Shown piece after piece: positions 1-4,821 of a stretch of DNA of 5,528 nucleotides (positions within the stretch are counted from its first letter, which is position 1; each line of letters starts with the position of its first letter). Both the position numbers and the translations under genes were made by a program. The DNA comes from Hadesarchaea archaeon (GTDB lineage Archaea > Hadarchaeota > Hadarchaeia > Hadarchaeales > Hadarchaeaceae). Under the pieces are notes generated by a model that made no database searches, was not told the origin of the DNA, and saw only the letters and a program-made list of their open reading frames with translations. Location of the stretch: positions 1 to 5,528 of the forward strand of contig JAUWXD010000035.1 of the NCBI GenBank assembly GCA_030616505.1, given 5' to 3'.

Positions 1-1349
1 CGCTTGAGCTCGAGAGACCGCTTGGCGAGTTCCATGACATACTCCAGCCGCTCGAAGAACTCGTCCTCGTTTCTCGCGATGTGCCCGATGCGGGGCATGT
101 TTATGGTGACCACGCCCAGGGACCCCGTCGCGTCGCCGGATCCGAAGAGCCCGCCAGTCACGTTTTTCCTGAGTTCTCTCAGATCGAGCCTGAGCCTACA
201 GCACATACTGCGGACATCAGACGGCTTCAGGTCGCTGTTGACGAAGTTCTGGAAGTACGGCAGGCCGAACTTGGCGGTCATCTTGAACAGTGCCGACGAC
301 AGATCGCTGTCCCAGTCGAAGTCGGGCGTCAAACTGTAAGTCGGGATGGGAAAGGTAAAAACCCGCCCGTTCATGTCGCCTTCCTCCAAGACTTCGATGA
401 AAGCGCGGTTCAGGAGTTCGGCTTCCTTCGTGAACTCCCCGTAGGTGCGGTCGCCCGGTTTGCCCCCGACGACGGCTGGCTGGCCCGCGAGATCCTCCGG
501 CACGGTCAGGTCAAAGGTCACGTTGGTAAAAGGGCTCTGAGCCCCCCAGCGCGAGGTGACGTTCAGGTTAAAAACGAATGCCTGCATCGCCTGCTTTATC
601 TGCCTGTAGCTCAGTCCGTCCTTCCGCACGAACGGGGCGAGTAGCGTGTCGAGCGAGTTCAGCGCCATTGCGCCGGCCCACTCGTTCGTGAGTGACCCCA
701 AGAAGTTCGCGGCTTGAAGAAGAGCTGTGTCTAAATGCGCTGGCGGCTTCGATGCTACCTTTCCGGGAACGCCGTTGAACCCTTCCGCCAAGAGCTGGCT
801 CAAACTCCACCGCGCGCAGTACCCGCATATGCCTTTTCCCAGATCGTGAATGTGCAAATCCCCGTTGGTGTGGGCGTCCGAAATCTCCATCGGGTAGACA
901 CGGTCGAGGACGTAGCGCGCGACCACCGAGCTCGCGATGTGGTGCTCCATCCCGCTGAGTGCGTAGTCTATGTTCGCGTTCTCTTTCGCCCGCCAGTCCA
1001 CCCGTCCCAAGTAACCGTCCACCACCTGCCGCACGTCTACGAAAGTCGAGCGCAGCTTCCGCATCTCCTCATGCTGCCTCCGGTACAAGATGTACGCCTT
1101 GGCCGTCCGCGCGTGGCCCAGCTCGACCAAAACTTTTTCTACCGTGTCTTGGATATCTTCAACCGTTGGCACTTTGCCGGCGTACCGCTCCTCAAGGACG
1201 CGCACGACCTCGTCGGATGTCAGTTCGGCGATGCGCTTGTCCCGCCCGCCGACGGCCTGCGCCGCCCCAAAGATGGCCGCGGTGATCTTGGACTGATCGA
1301 AATCAACGATGCGTCCGTTGCGCTTTATTATTTTTTCAATCTTCGCCAT
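1..1349 (-). CDS. nrdD: Anaerobic (class III) ribonucleoside-triphosphate reductase, N-terminal 449 residues, cut by window edge
   Basis: This cytoplasmic glycyl-radical enzyme reduces ribonucleotides to deoxyribonucleotides without oxygen and is activated by the radical-SAM protein NrdG, which is not in the window. An ATP-cone occupies about residues 3-95 (KRNGRIVDFD at 9-18), the allosteric site for overall activity. The catalytic domain follows, with the NrdD hallmark NGDLHIHDL (162-170), CGYC (175-178), FNLNVTSRWG near 260, MCCRLRLDLREL (about 382-393) with the cysteine expected at the radical-transfer loop, and GGLFGSGDATGSLGVVTIN near 400. The wording matches archaeal and Thermotoga NrdD better than E. 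coli NrdD. The frame is open to the left edge, so the C-terminal glycyl-radical and zinc regions lie outside. The ATG at 1349 is directly preceded by an in-frame TAA, so no longer start exists. The ribosome site is weak (GTAGG, close to the ATG). The gene starts 13 bp after the zinc-finger gene and is probably co-transcribed with it. Confidence 0.95.
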   Translation of the reverse strand, partial: MAKIEKIIKRNGRIVDFDQSKITAAIFGAAQAVGGRDKRIAELTSDEVVRVLEERYAGKVPTVEDIQDTVEKVLVELGHARTAKAYILYRRQHEEMRKLRSTFVDVRQVVDGYLGRVDWRAKENANIDYALSGMEHHIASSVVARYVLDRVYPMEISDAHTNGDLHIHDLGKGICGYCARWSLSQLLAEGFNGVPGKVASKPPAHLDTALLQAANFLGSLTNEWAGAMALNSLDTLLAPFVRKDGLSYRQIKQAMQAFVFNLNVTSRWGAQSPFTNVTFDLTVPEDLAGQPAVVGGKPGDRTYGEFTKEAELLNRAFIEVLEEGDMNGRVFTFPIPTYSLTPDFDWDSDLSSALFKMTAKFGLPYFQNFVNSDLKPSDVRSMCCRLRLDLRELRKNVTGGLFGSGDATGSLGVVTINMPRIGHIARNEDEFFERLEYVMELAKRSLELK

Positions 1350-1362
1350 TTACCTACATCCA

Positions 1363-1830
1363 TCATATATTCAGACACAGCCAGATCGTGGCCTTTTCCT
1401 CGCTCCAACCGTGCTTGTCCATGAGGTGCTTCGCCGGGTTCTGCTCCCCGAAGTTTTCCCCGCACTCCGGGCACCGATCCAGACCCAAAACCCCGGCGAT
1501 GTCGATCTCCTTTTCTCCGTATCCTGTCTCATTCGCCTTTTTGATCAGCACGAGCTCGCTGACATGGAAATCGCAAAACTCGGGGAGGTGCTCCGTCGCC
1601 ATCAGCAGCTCCACGCCCCCGTCCTCCCCCGGCTTGAAGAGGTAGAGCGAGACGTTGCGGGGCATGGCCCTGCTCTCGTCCTTGGTGTTGGTGACGCCCA
1701 GCACTCCGCCCTCGCCAAAGCGCGCTACGGAGATTTTCTTGTGGAAGGTACTCACGATCTCGGCGACGATGCCGCGGGTGTACCCCCCGTACGGCTTCTT
1801 CAGCCTGACGATGTCTCCAAGATTAATCAA
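1363..1830 (-). CDS. SH3-like barrel plus C2H2 zinc-finger protein of unknown function, upstream of nrdD
   Basis: I do not recognise this 155-residue protein as a named family. Residues 1-60 (GDIVRLKKPYGGYTRGIVAEIV, with a later FGEGGVLGV) have the alternating short-strand, glycine-turn look of an SH3-like barrel, a fold that often binds nucleic acid or protein. Residues 120-140 are a clear C2H2 zinc finger: CPEC at 120-123, then H135 and H140, in the form C-x2-C-x11-H-x4-H. The protein ends shortly after, so the finger is C-terminal. The start is TTG at 1830, set by the Shine-Dalgarno AAGGAGG eight bases upstream and by an in-frame TAG directly before it. The stop lies 13 bp before nrdD, so the two are likely translated from one message. 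It is not NrdR, which has a zinc ribbon followed by an ATP-cone. A DNA- or RNA-binding role is inference. Confidence 0.85.
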   Translation of the reverse strand: MINLGDIVRLKKPYGGYTRGIVAEIVSTFHKKISVARFGEGGVLGVTNTKDESRAMPRNVSLYLFKPGEDGGVELLMATEHLPEFCDFHVSELVLIKKANETGYGEKEIDIAGVLGLDRCPECGENFGEQNPAKHLMDKHGWSEEKATIWLCLNI

Positions 1831-1954
1831 CTATCCCGCCTCCTTTTCGTTATGTGGCCTCGTTTTTATGCGTCAACAACGCGGCTACTTTTTTGATACA
1901 ACTCCAAAACGAACGAGATACTCACGAAAAGCCGTAATATTGTTATTTGTTGCT
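1831..1954 (-). promoter_or_regulatory. Leader region of the zinc-finger/nrdD unit
   Basis: This is the non-coding stretch before the TTG start at 1830. The Shine-Dalgarno AAAAGGAGG lies at about 1839-1847. Reading right to left, TTGACG and CATAAC are 16 bases apart just upstream of it and would fit a bacterial -35/-10 pair. CATAAAAAC at about 1862-1870 is TATA-like, but it sits too close to the start for an archaeal promoter with a leadered message. No NrdR-type box is visible. The promoter assignment is tentative. Confidence 0.35.
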
Positions 1955-1979
1955 AAAAAAGCTTTTTATCGGCTTTTTT
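1955..1979. terminator. AT-rich hairpin with T-runs on both strands, putative terminator
   Basis: An 8-bp perfect inverted repeat, AAAAAAGC (1955-1962) and GCTTTTTT (1972-1979), encloses a 9-base loop. Because the arms are A/T tracts, both strands would end in U-rich RNA. It lies downstream of the HEPN/MNT operon and upstream of the zinc-finger gene, where a terminator is expected. The stem is AT-rich and weak. Archaeal termination also uses plain T-runs, so this fits either domain. Confidence 0.45.
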
Positions 1980-2033
1980 TATAATCAATCACAAGTCCGC
2001 TCTACCCCCGATTGCACGCCTATTTCAACACTT

Positions 2034-2171
2034 TCAAGGATCAAAAGGTTGTCCAGCTTTAGCGTAGTCCTCCGACATTCTCCTGCGACTTTCCTCTGCC
2101 ATCCTTTGGGAGTTTTCATCCGCATAGTTTTTGAGATATATTGCGCGCCAAGACTGGCAAATGCGGGCAAC
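2034..2171 (-). pseudogene. 45-codon open extension in the MNT frame, possible lost C-terminus or gene remnant
   Basis: Immediately after the MNT stop (TGA, 2174-2172) the same frame stays open for 45 codons to a second TGA at 2036-2034. The translation looks like a real protein end: IYLKNYADENSQ, then a charged helix MAEESRRRMSEDYAKAG, then QPFDP. It has no start codon near its beginning, and the only internal ATGs would leave about 21 residues or fewer. It could be a C-terminal segment severed from MNT by a nonsense change, a fragment of an older gene, or chance. An overlapping frame over 1985-2170 (61 codons from a TTG) is less protein-like. Confidence 0.3.
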
Positions 2172-2789
2172 TCAACTTTTGAGTGGGCGCCTGTGTTTGA
2201 AAAAAGGCAGCTGGAGATGAATTCCGTCTGCGAGCGCGCTCACGACCGTAGGTTCTCCCCTCGTTTCCATTGCTGAGAATGTCAGCCGGTCGACTACTTC
2301 TACATGGACCTTCTCGAGTTTACCTGTTTTCTCTTTGAGATCGTCGATTTTGTCTGATGGTGCCACCATTATTACATCAACATCACTCGTGGATTTTGCG
2401 TGCCCCTCGGCGAAGCTGCCATAGAAATAGACATCCACTTTCACATCTGGAAAGTTCTCTTCCACGAGTTCAACGAGAGCTTGAGCCGATTTTGCCAACC
2501 TACGATCAGCACTAGAAACGGTGTCCGCAAACCTGATTACTTCCGAGAGTGCAAGCAGGTTTCGCGCGATTAAATTTTCTCTGGACACGGAGATAAGCCG
2601 TTTTCTACCCTCGGTCCTTTCTGTAAGAACTCCAGTTTTCACGAGCGAGTTTACGAGAGTGCGTACAGTTTCGTAGGTCGGTCTCCCGCGCTTTGAGACT
2701 ATCCTGCGTGAAAGAGCGTTGATGCTCATTTGTTTGTTTCTCAACTCAAACAAGATCTGGAGACTTACGGGGTGAATCCACTCTTTCAT
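2172..2789 (-). CDS. Winged-helix plus minimal nucleotidyltransferase (MntA-like antitoxin candidate)
   Basis: The 205-residue product has two domains. Residues about 1-72 form a winged helix: SINALSRRI, a recognition helix around PTYETVRTLVNSLVKTGVL, and a basic wing TEGRKRLISVS. A linker helix leads to a minimal nucleotidyltransferase at about 95-195, with GSFAEGHAKSTSDVDV at 124-139. This contains the GS motif and catalytic D136-x-D138, with E164 or D167 on the next strand as the likely third carboxylate. In MntA-HepT systems such proteins AMPylate a tyrosine of the HEPN partner and neutralise it. The ATG overlaps the HEPN stop as ATGA, with GGGGGAGG upstream, so translation is coupled. 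The winged helix plus the tandem palindromes ahead of the operon suggest that this protein autoregulates it. The acidic E in GSFAEG, where R is common, is mildly unusual. The toxin-antitoxin role is inferred. Confidence 0.88.
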   Translation of the reverse strand: MKEWIHPVSLQILFELRNKQMSINALSRRIVSKRGRPTYETVRTLVNSLVKTGVLTERTEGRKRLISVSRENLIARNLLALSEVIRFADTVSSADRRLAKSAQALVELVEENFPDVKVDVYFYGSFAEGHAKSTSDVDVIMVAPSDKIDDLKEKTGKLEKVHVEVVDRLTFSAMETRGEPTVVSALADGIHLQLPFFKHRRPLKS

Positions 2790-3328
2790 TGCAATCCTCC
2801 CCCAGTTCTCGCGACAATTTCTCTCACGATTTCAATAACTCTCTCCGCGTTTTTCATGACCAGATCAACACCTTCATTCACATCTCTCTCGTCAGGGTAA
2901 ATTTGGTAGGACATCTTTCCTCTAACTCCTCTAGCCGAGTCAAGTAAGAATGCGATCTCTGATACTCGTTTCAAAATTGCAGCATCTGGTTTTCGCTTTT
3001 GCTTTCTTGGGTAGCAGTAGAGAAGCTCCAGAGCAACCGGGACTGACTCGTGGTCCTTGCTTTTCCATCCTTTGTTTGCAAGCAATGCGAGCGCTGCGTG
3101 AAACATCGCGTAATACCCTTTTGTTATAACCCACTTCTTGTGCGCAACGGTCCACTCATCTCTCACTTGGCTCAGAACTACCTCGTCTTTCATGCAGTGT
3201 AGATTCTCGAGCGCGGTTCTTATGTAGCCATGAACCATGGTCAACTCTGCACCTTCCTCAAACTGGACGAGTTTTGCTTGGGCAACGGCTTCTCGAAATT
3301 TTCTCCCGAGAGTTTCCAAATCACTCAT
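2786..3328 (-). CDS. HEPN-domain protein (HepT-like toxin candidate)
   Basis: This is an all-helical protein of 180 residues. The HEPN signature is visible as GYYAMFHAALALL at 71-83, followed by H93 in KDHESVPVAL and the C-terminal element SARGVRGKMSYQIYP at about 131-145, then a final helix. HEPN proteins paired with nucleotidyltransferases are typically RNases with an RX4-6H motif. Here R136-GKMS-Y141 places Tyr where His would be, with Y144 three residues later, so RNase activity is uncertain while tyrosines for AMPylation remain. The start is ATG 3328, because GAGGTGA (3340-3334) lies five bases upstream. A GTG nine bases earlier falls inside that site and is not used. The gene is first in a two-gene operon, overlapping MNT by 4 bp, and is directly preceded by two palindromic operators. 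Its third positions are AT-richer than those of nrdD. Confidence 0.88.
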   Translation of the reverse strand: MSDLETLGRKFREAVAQAKLVQFEEGAELTMVHGYIRTALENLHCMKDEVVLSQVRDEWTVAHKKWVITKGYYAMFHAALALLANKGWKSKDHESVPVALELLYCYPRKQKRKPDAAILKRVSEIAFLLDSARGVRGKMSYQIYPDERDVNEGVDLVMKNAERVIEIVREIVARTGGGLQ

Positions 3329-3333
3329 GATTC

Positions 3334-3340
3334 TCACCTC
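3334..3340 (-). promoter_or_regulatory. Ribosome binding site of the HEPN gene
   Basis: GAGGTGA on the minus strand sits five bases before the ATG at 3328. It overlaps the GTG at 3337-3335, which rules out that GTG as the start. It directly abuts the first palindromic operator, so a protein bound there would crowd the transcript start. Confidence 0.75.
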
Positions 3341-3382
3341 ATTACTATTCTTTTAGTAATTTATTACTATTCTTTTAGTAAT
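3341..3382. promoter_or_regulatory. Tandem palindromic operator of the HEPN/MNT operon
   Basis: Two identical 20-bp sequences (3341-3360 and 3363-3382) are separated by TT, giving a 22-bp repeat, close to two helical turns. Each is a perfect palindrome of half-sites ATTACTA and TAGTAAT around TTCTTT. The pair ends one base before the HEPN ribosome site, and the 10-bp palindrome AATTGCAATT (3380-3389) overlaps its far end. On the minus strand a TTGCAA could act as -35, with the operators over the -10 region. This layout is typical of an autorepressed operon. The winged helix of the MNT protein is the obvious candidate binder (inference). Confidence 0.75.
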
Positions 3383-3500
3383 TGCAATTTCACCTTGCCT
3401 TGAGGTTGGCAGCCGACAACGGGCTTTCCCGACGGGGTGAACGCCCCTATCGGCCCTCTTGATAATTTAAACCGCTCAAAACAGGCAGGCCGGACGGACC
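3383..3500 (-). other. GC-rich intergenic segment with stacked hairpins and a headless protein-like frame
   Basis: Several inverted repeats crowd here: ACCT/AGGT (3392-3395, 3403-3406), GTTG/CAAC (3405-3408, 3417-3420) and a compound stem at 3421-3456 combining GGG/CCC, CCGA/TCGG and GGGG/CCCC around TGAACG. No T-run follows on the minus strand, so it is not a standard terminator. One minus-strand frame running to TAG 3369-3367 reads like a protein end (KLSRGPIGAFTPSGKPVV, then QPQGKVKLQLLKE), but upstream it runs into the 84-residue gene in another frame and has no start of its own. It could be a remnant gene end, the structured end of a mobile element, or a leader RNA. None of these is established. 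Confidence 0.35.
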
Positions 3501-3755
3501 TCAGCCCTCGCGCTCCGACCTCGCCATTGCCAATCCGTAGCTCAGTATCCGCCCGGCGATGGAGCCCATGACCCAGAGCAACCCCACCGCTATGAGGTAC
3601 GCGAGAGTCTGGTAGAGGCCCGACTCCGGCACTAGGTCCGCGAACCCCGCTAGGGTGCTGGGATTCGTGAACGCCATGAACCCCAGGTAGAAGACGAAGC
3701 ACAGCAAACCCACGCCGAGCGCGAGCATCATCAGGCCTATCGTCCTGTTCGTCAA
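3501..3755 (-). CDS. Small membrane protein with two transmembrane helices
   Basis: The product is 84 residues. Helix 1 spans about 6-29 (IGLMMLALGVGLLCFVFYLGFMAF). A short outer or inner loop follows (NPSTLAGFADLVPESG), then helix 2 at about 48-72 (YQTLAYLIAVGLLWVMGSIAGRI) and a short charged tail ending SEREG. Lys/Arg near both termini suggest that both ends face the cytoplasm. The start is TTG 3755, supported by a near-perfect Shine-Dalgarno GGGAGGTGA at 3768-3760, four bases before it. It starts 31 bp after the transglutaminase-like gene on the same strand and is probably in the same operon. Small proteins of this look occur in archaea, but I cannot name a function. A role as a partner of the anchored protein upstream is only a guess from position. 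Confidence 0.85.
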   Translation of the reverse strand: MTNRTIGLMMLALGVGLLCFVFYLGFMAFTNPSTLAGFADLVPESGLYQTLAYLIAVGLLWVMGSIAGRILSYGLAMARSEREG

Positions 3756-3786
3756 GTTGTCACCTCCCGGTCCGATAACTTACAAC

Positions 3787-4671
3787 TCAAATAAGAGAAC
3801 CCAGGTCGTCGATTAGCCATTGGTTATCTTCAAAAATCAGCCGAAAGACATAATCGTCCTCGTAAGAACCACTGTTGGATGTCCATTTTATCTTACCAAT
3901 TTCCTCCACGACCCCGCCGTAGGGGGCCTCGTTGTTCTCGGACGGGTAATTAAATTTTGTCGGGTATATCCATTCTATCTCGGTATCGCTCACTTTAGCT
4001 TCCTCTAGACGATGCTCAAGAAATTCTTTTGAGTAACAATCCTTCGCCCGTCTCGAAAGTGTCTCATATATCATATCTGCGTCTCGGTTGTTGTAGGCTC
4101 TCACGTAGATCTTGGGCATATCCTCAAAAAGGAGGGGAGAATCGTTCCAACGGGGGGGCTCGATAGATTCTACGGTATAATCACCCCAAAATTCTTTGCC
4201 CCAAACATCCACTTCCAAATCAGACTGCGGCTCGATGTATGTCTGTCCTTTGTCGATTGTCTCGAACATCACGAGAGCATGACCCTTATGGCGAAAGACA
4301 GAAATTTTCAGATTGATGCGAATGTAGGCACACCGGATGTTTTCTTTTCTAGCGCTATACCAGACATTCCAAGCAAAGTCTCCGCAAACGTAGTAAGGAA
4401 ATAAATACCAGTGCTGGTTCGTGTTGTCGCGCTCGAGAAAACTCATCATCTCGCGGTAGGTCGGGTTCCTTATTCCTTCCCCGTAAGTCTGTCCGACATA
4501 AAGACCGAAAGCGTACCCGTTGTCGTAACCGTTCTCGTAACCCAAATTTTCGCCTGCGGCAAATCCGTTCCTGTAGCCGTTTCGGGTGCCCTCGAGATAA
4601 GCACCATAGGAAACGAAACAAACAAGGATACACAAAAACATGCCGGCGAGAATTATTTTCGATTTTTCCAT
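3787..4671 (-). CDS. Membrane-anchored transglutaminase-like protein with ten GX3 repeats
   Basis: The product has 294 residues. K3 and K5 precede a hydrophobic helix (about 6-22), a signal anchor that would put the rest outside. Ten glycines follow at exact four-residue spacing, G28 to G64, mostly as GYxN or GYxx, a helix with a glycine face. From NPTYREMMSFLERD (69-82) a transglutaminase-like domain begins: C96 in YYVCGDFAWNV, IRCAYIRI, H131 in KGHALVMFET and IEPQSD at 146-151. This matches the Cys-His-Asp order, with E147 in the Asp position. Residues about 190-294 resemble an NTF2/SnoaL-like fold, with a late VFRLIFEDNQWLIDDL. Such domains may be peptidases or crosslinkers, but the substrate is unknown. 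The start ATG 4671 has GGGGGTGA (4684-4677) five bases upstream. The 84-residue membrane protein gene follows 31 bp downstream. Confidence 0.85.
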   Translation of the reverse strand: MEKSKIILAGMFLCILVCFVSYGAYLEGTRNGYRNGFAAGENLGYENGYDNGYAFGLYVGQTYGEGIRNPTYREMMSFLERDNTNQHWYLFPYYVCGDFAWNVWYSARKENIRCAYIRINLKISVFRHKGHALVMFETIDKGQTYIEPQSDLEVDVWGKEFWGDYTVESIEPPRWNDSPLLFEDMPKIYVRAYNNRDADMIYETLSRRAKDCYSKEFLEHRLEEAKVSDTEIEWIYPTKFNYPSENNEAPYGGVVEEIGKIKWTSNSGSYEDDYVFRLIFEDNQWLIDDLGSLI

Positions 4672-4717
4672 CTATTTCACCCCCTTTAGTGTGGTTCTGA
4701 CTCAACGATATTTCCAT
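4672..4717 (-). promoter_or_regulatory. Leader and possible TATA element of the transglutaminase-like gene
   Basis: The Shine-Dalgarno GGGGGTGA at 4684-4677 is clear. Further upstream on the minus strand, GGAAATATC (about 4709-4717) is TATA-like. If archaeal rules apply (start about 26 bases downstream), the message would begin near 4687, just before the ribosome site. The TATA assignment is tentative. The ribosome site is secure. Confidence 0.35.
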
Positions 4718-4736
4718 CCACTACTCGCTACCAAGG

Positions 4737-4779
4737 AAAAAAACAGTTTCGACAGGTAAAAAACTCGGTTGCCACTGTT
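4737..4779 (-). terminator. Hairpin with T-runs after the surface-protein gene
   Basis: On the minus strand AACAGT (4779-4774) pairs with ACTGTT (4747-4742), and the second arm runs into a seven-T tract (4743-4737). A six-T tract lies in the loop (4763-4758). It sits about 45-85 bp after the stop of the gene ending at 4822 and before the next gene's leader. The six-pair stem with a 26-base loop is weak for bacteria, but the two T-runs would also suit archaeal termination. Confidence 0.5.
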
Positions 4780-4821
4780 GAATCTATCTATTAATTGGGG
4801 GTAAAGCTATCACGACATAAC

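Noticed and set aside
81..1424. Several long plus-strand open frames across this interval
   Set aside because: They are antisense shadows of nrdD. The minus frame carries unmistakable NrdD motifs end to end, while the plus translations are low-complexity and Arg/Pro/Val-rich.
1309..1984. Plus-strand frames over the zinc-finger gene
   Set aside because: The minus frame has a Shine-Dalgarno site, a C2H2 motif and tight spacing to nrdD. The plus frames have none of these.
1985..2170. 61-codon minus-strand frame from a TTG at 2170
   Set aside because: It has no ribosome site and unconvincing composition. The neighbouring frame that continues from MNT reads more like protein.
2172..2174. In-frame TGA of MNT as a selenocysteine codon
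   Set aside because: There is no selenoprotein family resemblance and no recognisable insertion element. A simple stop or nonsense change is more likely.
3326..3337. GTG start for the HEPN gene giving three extra residues
   Set aside because: That GTG is part of the GAGGTGA ribosome site. ATG at 3328 has correct spacing.
3341..3382. The two 20-bp repeats as a minimal CRISPR array
   Set aside because: There are only two copies with a 2-bp gap, each copy is a full palindrome, and they sit at a promoter, so an operator is the better reading.
3367..3702. 111-codon minus-strand frame as a complete gene
   Set aside because: Most of it overlaps the 84-residue membrane protein, which has a strong ribosome site and clear transmembrane helices. 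Only the tail outside that gene is of interest and is reported separately.
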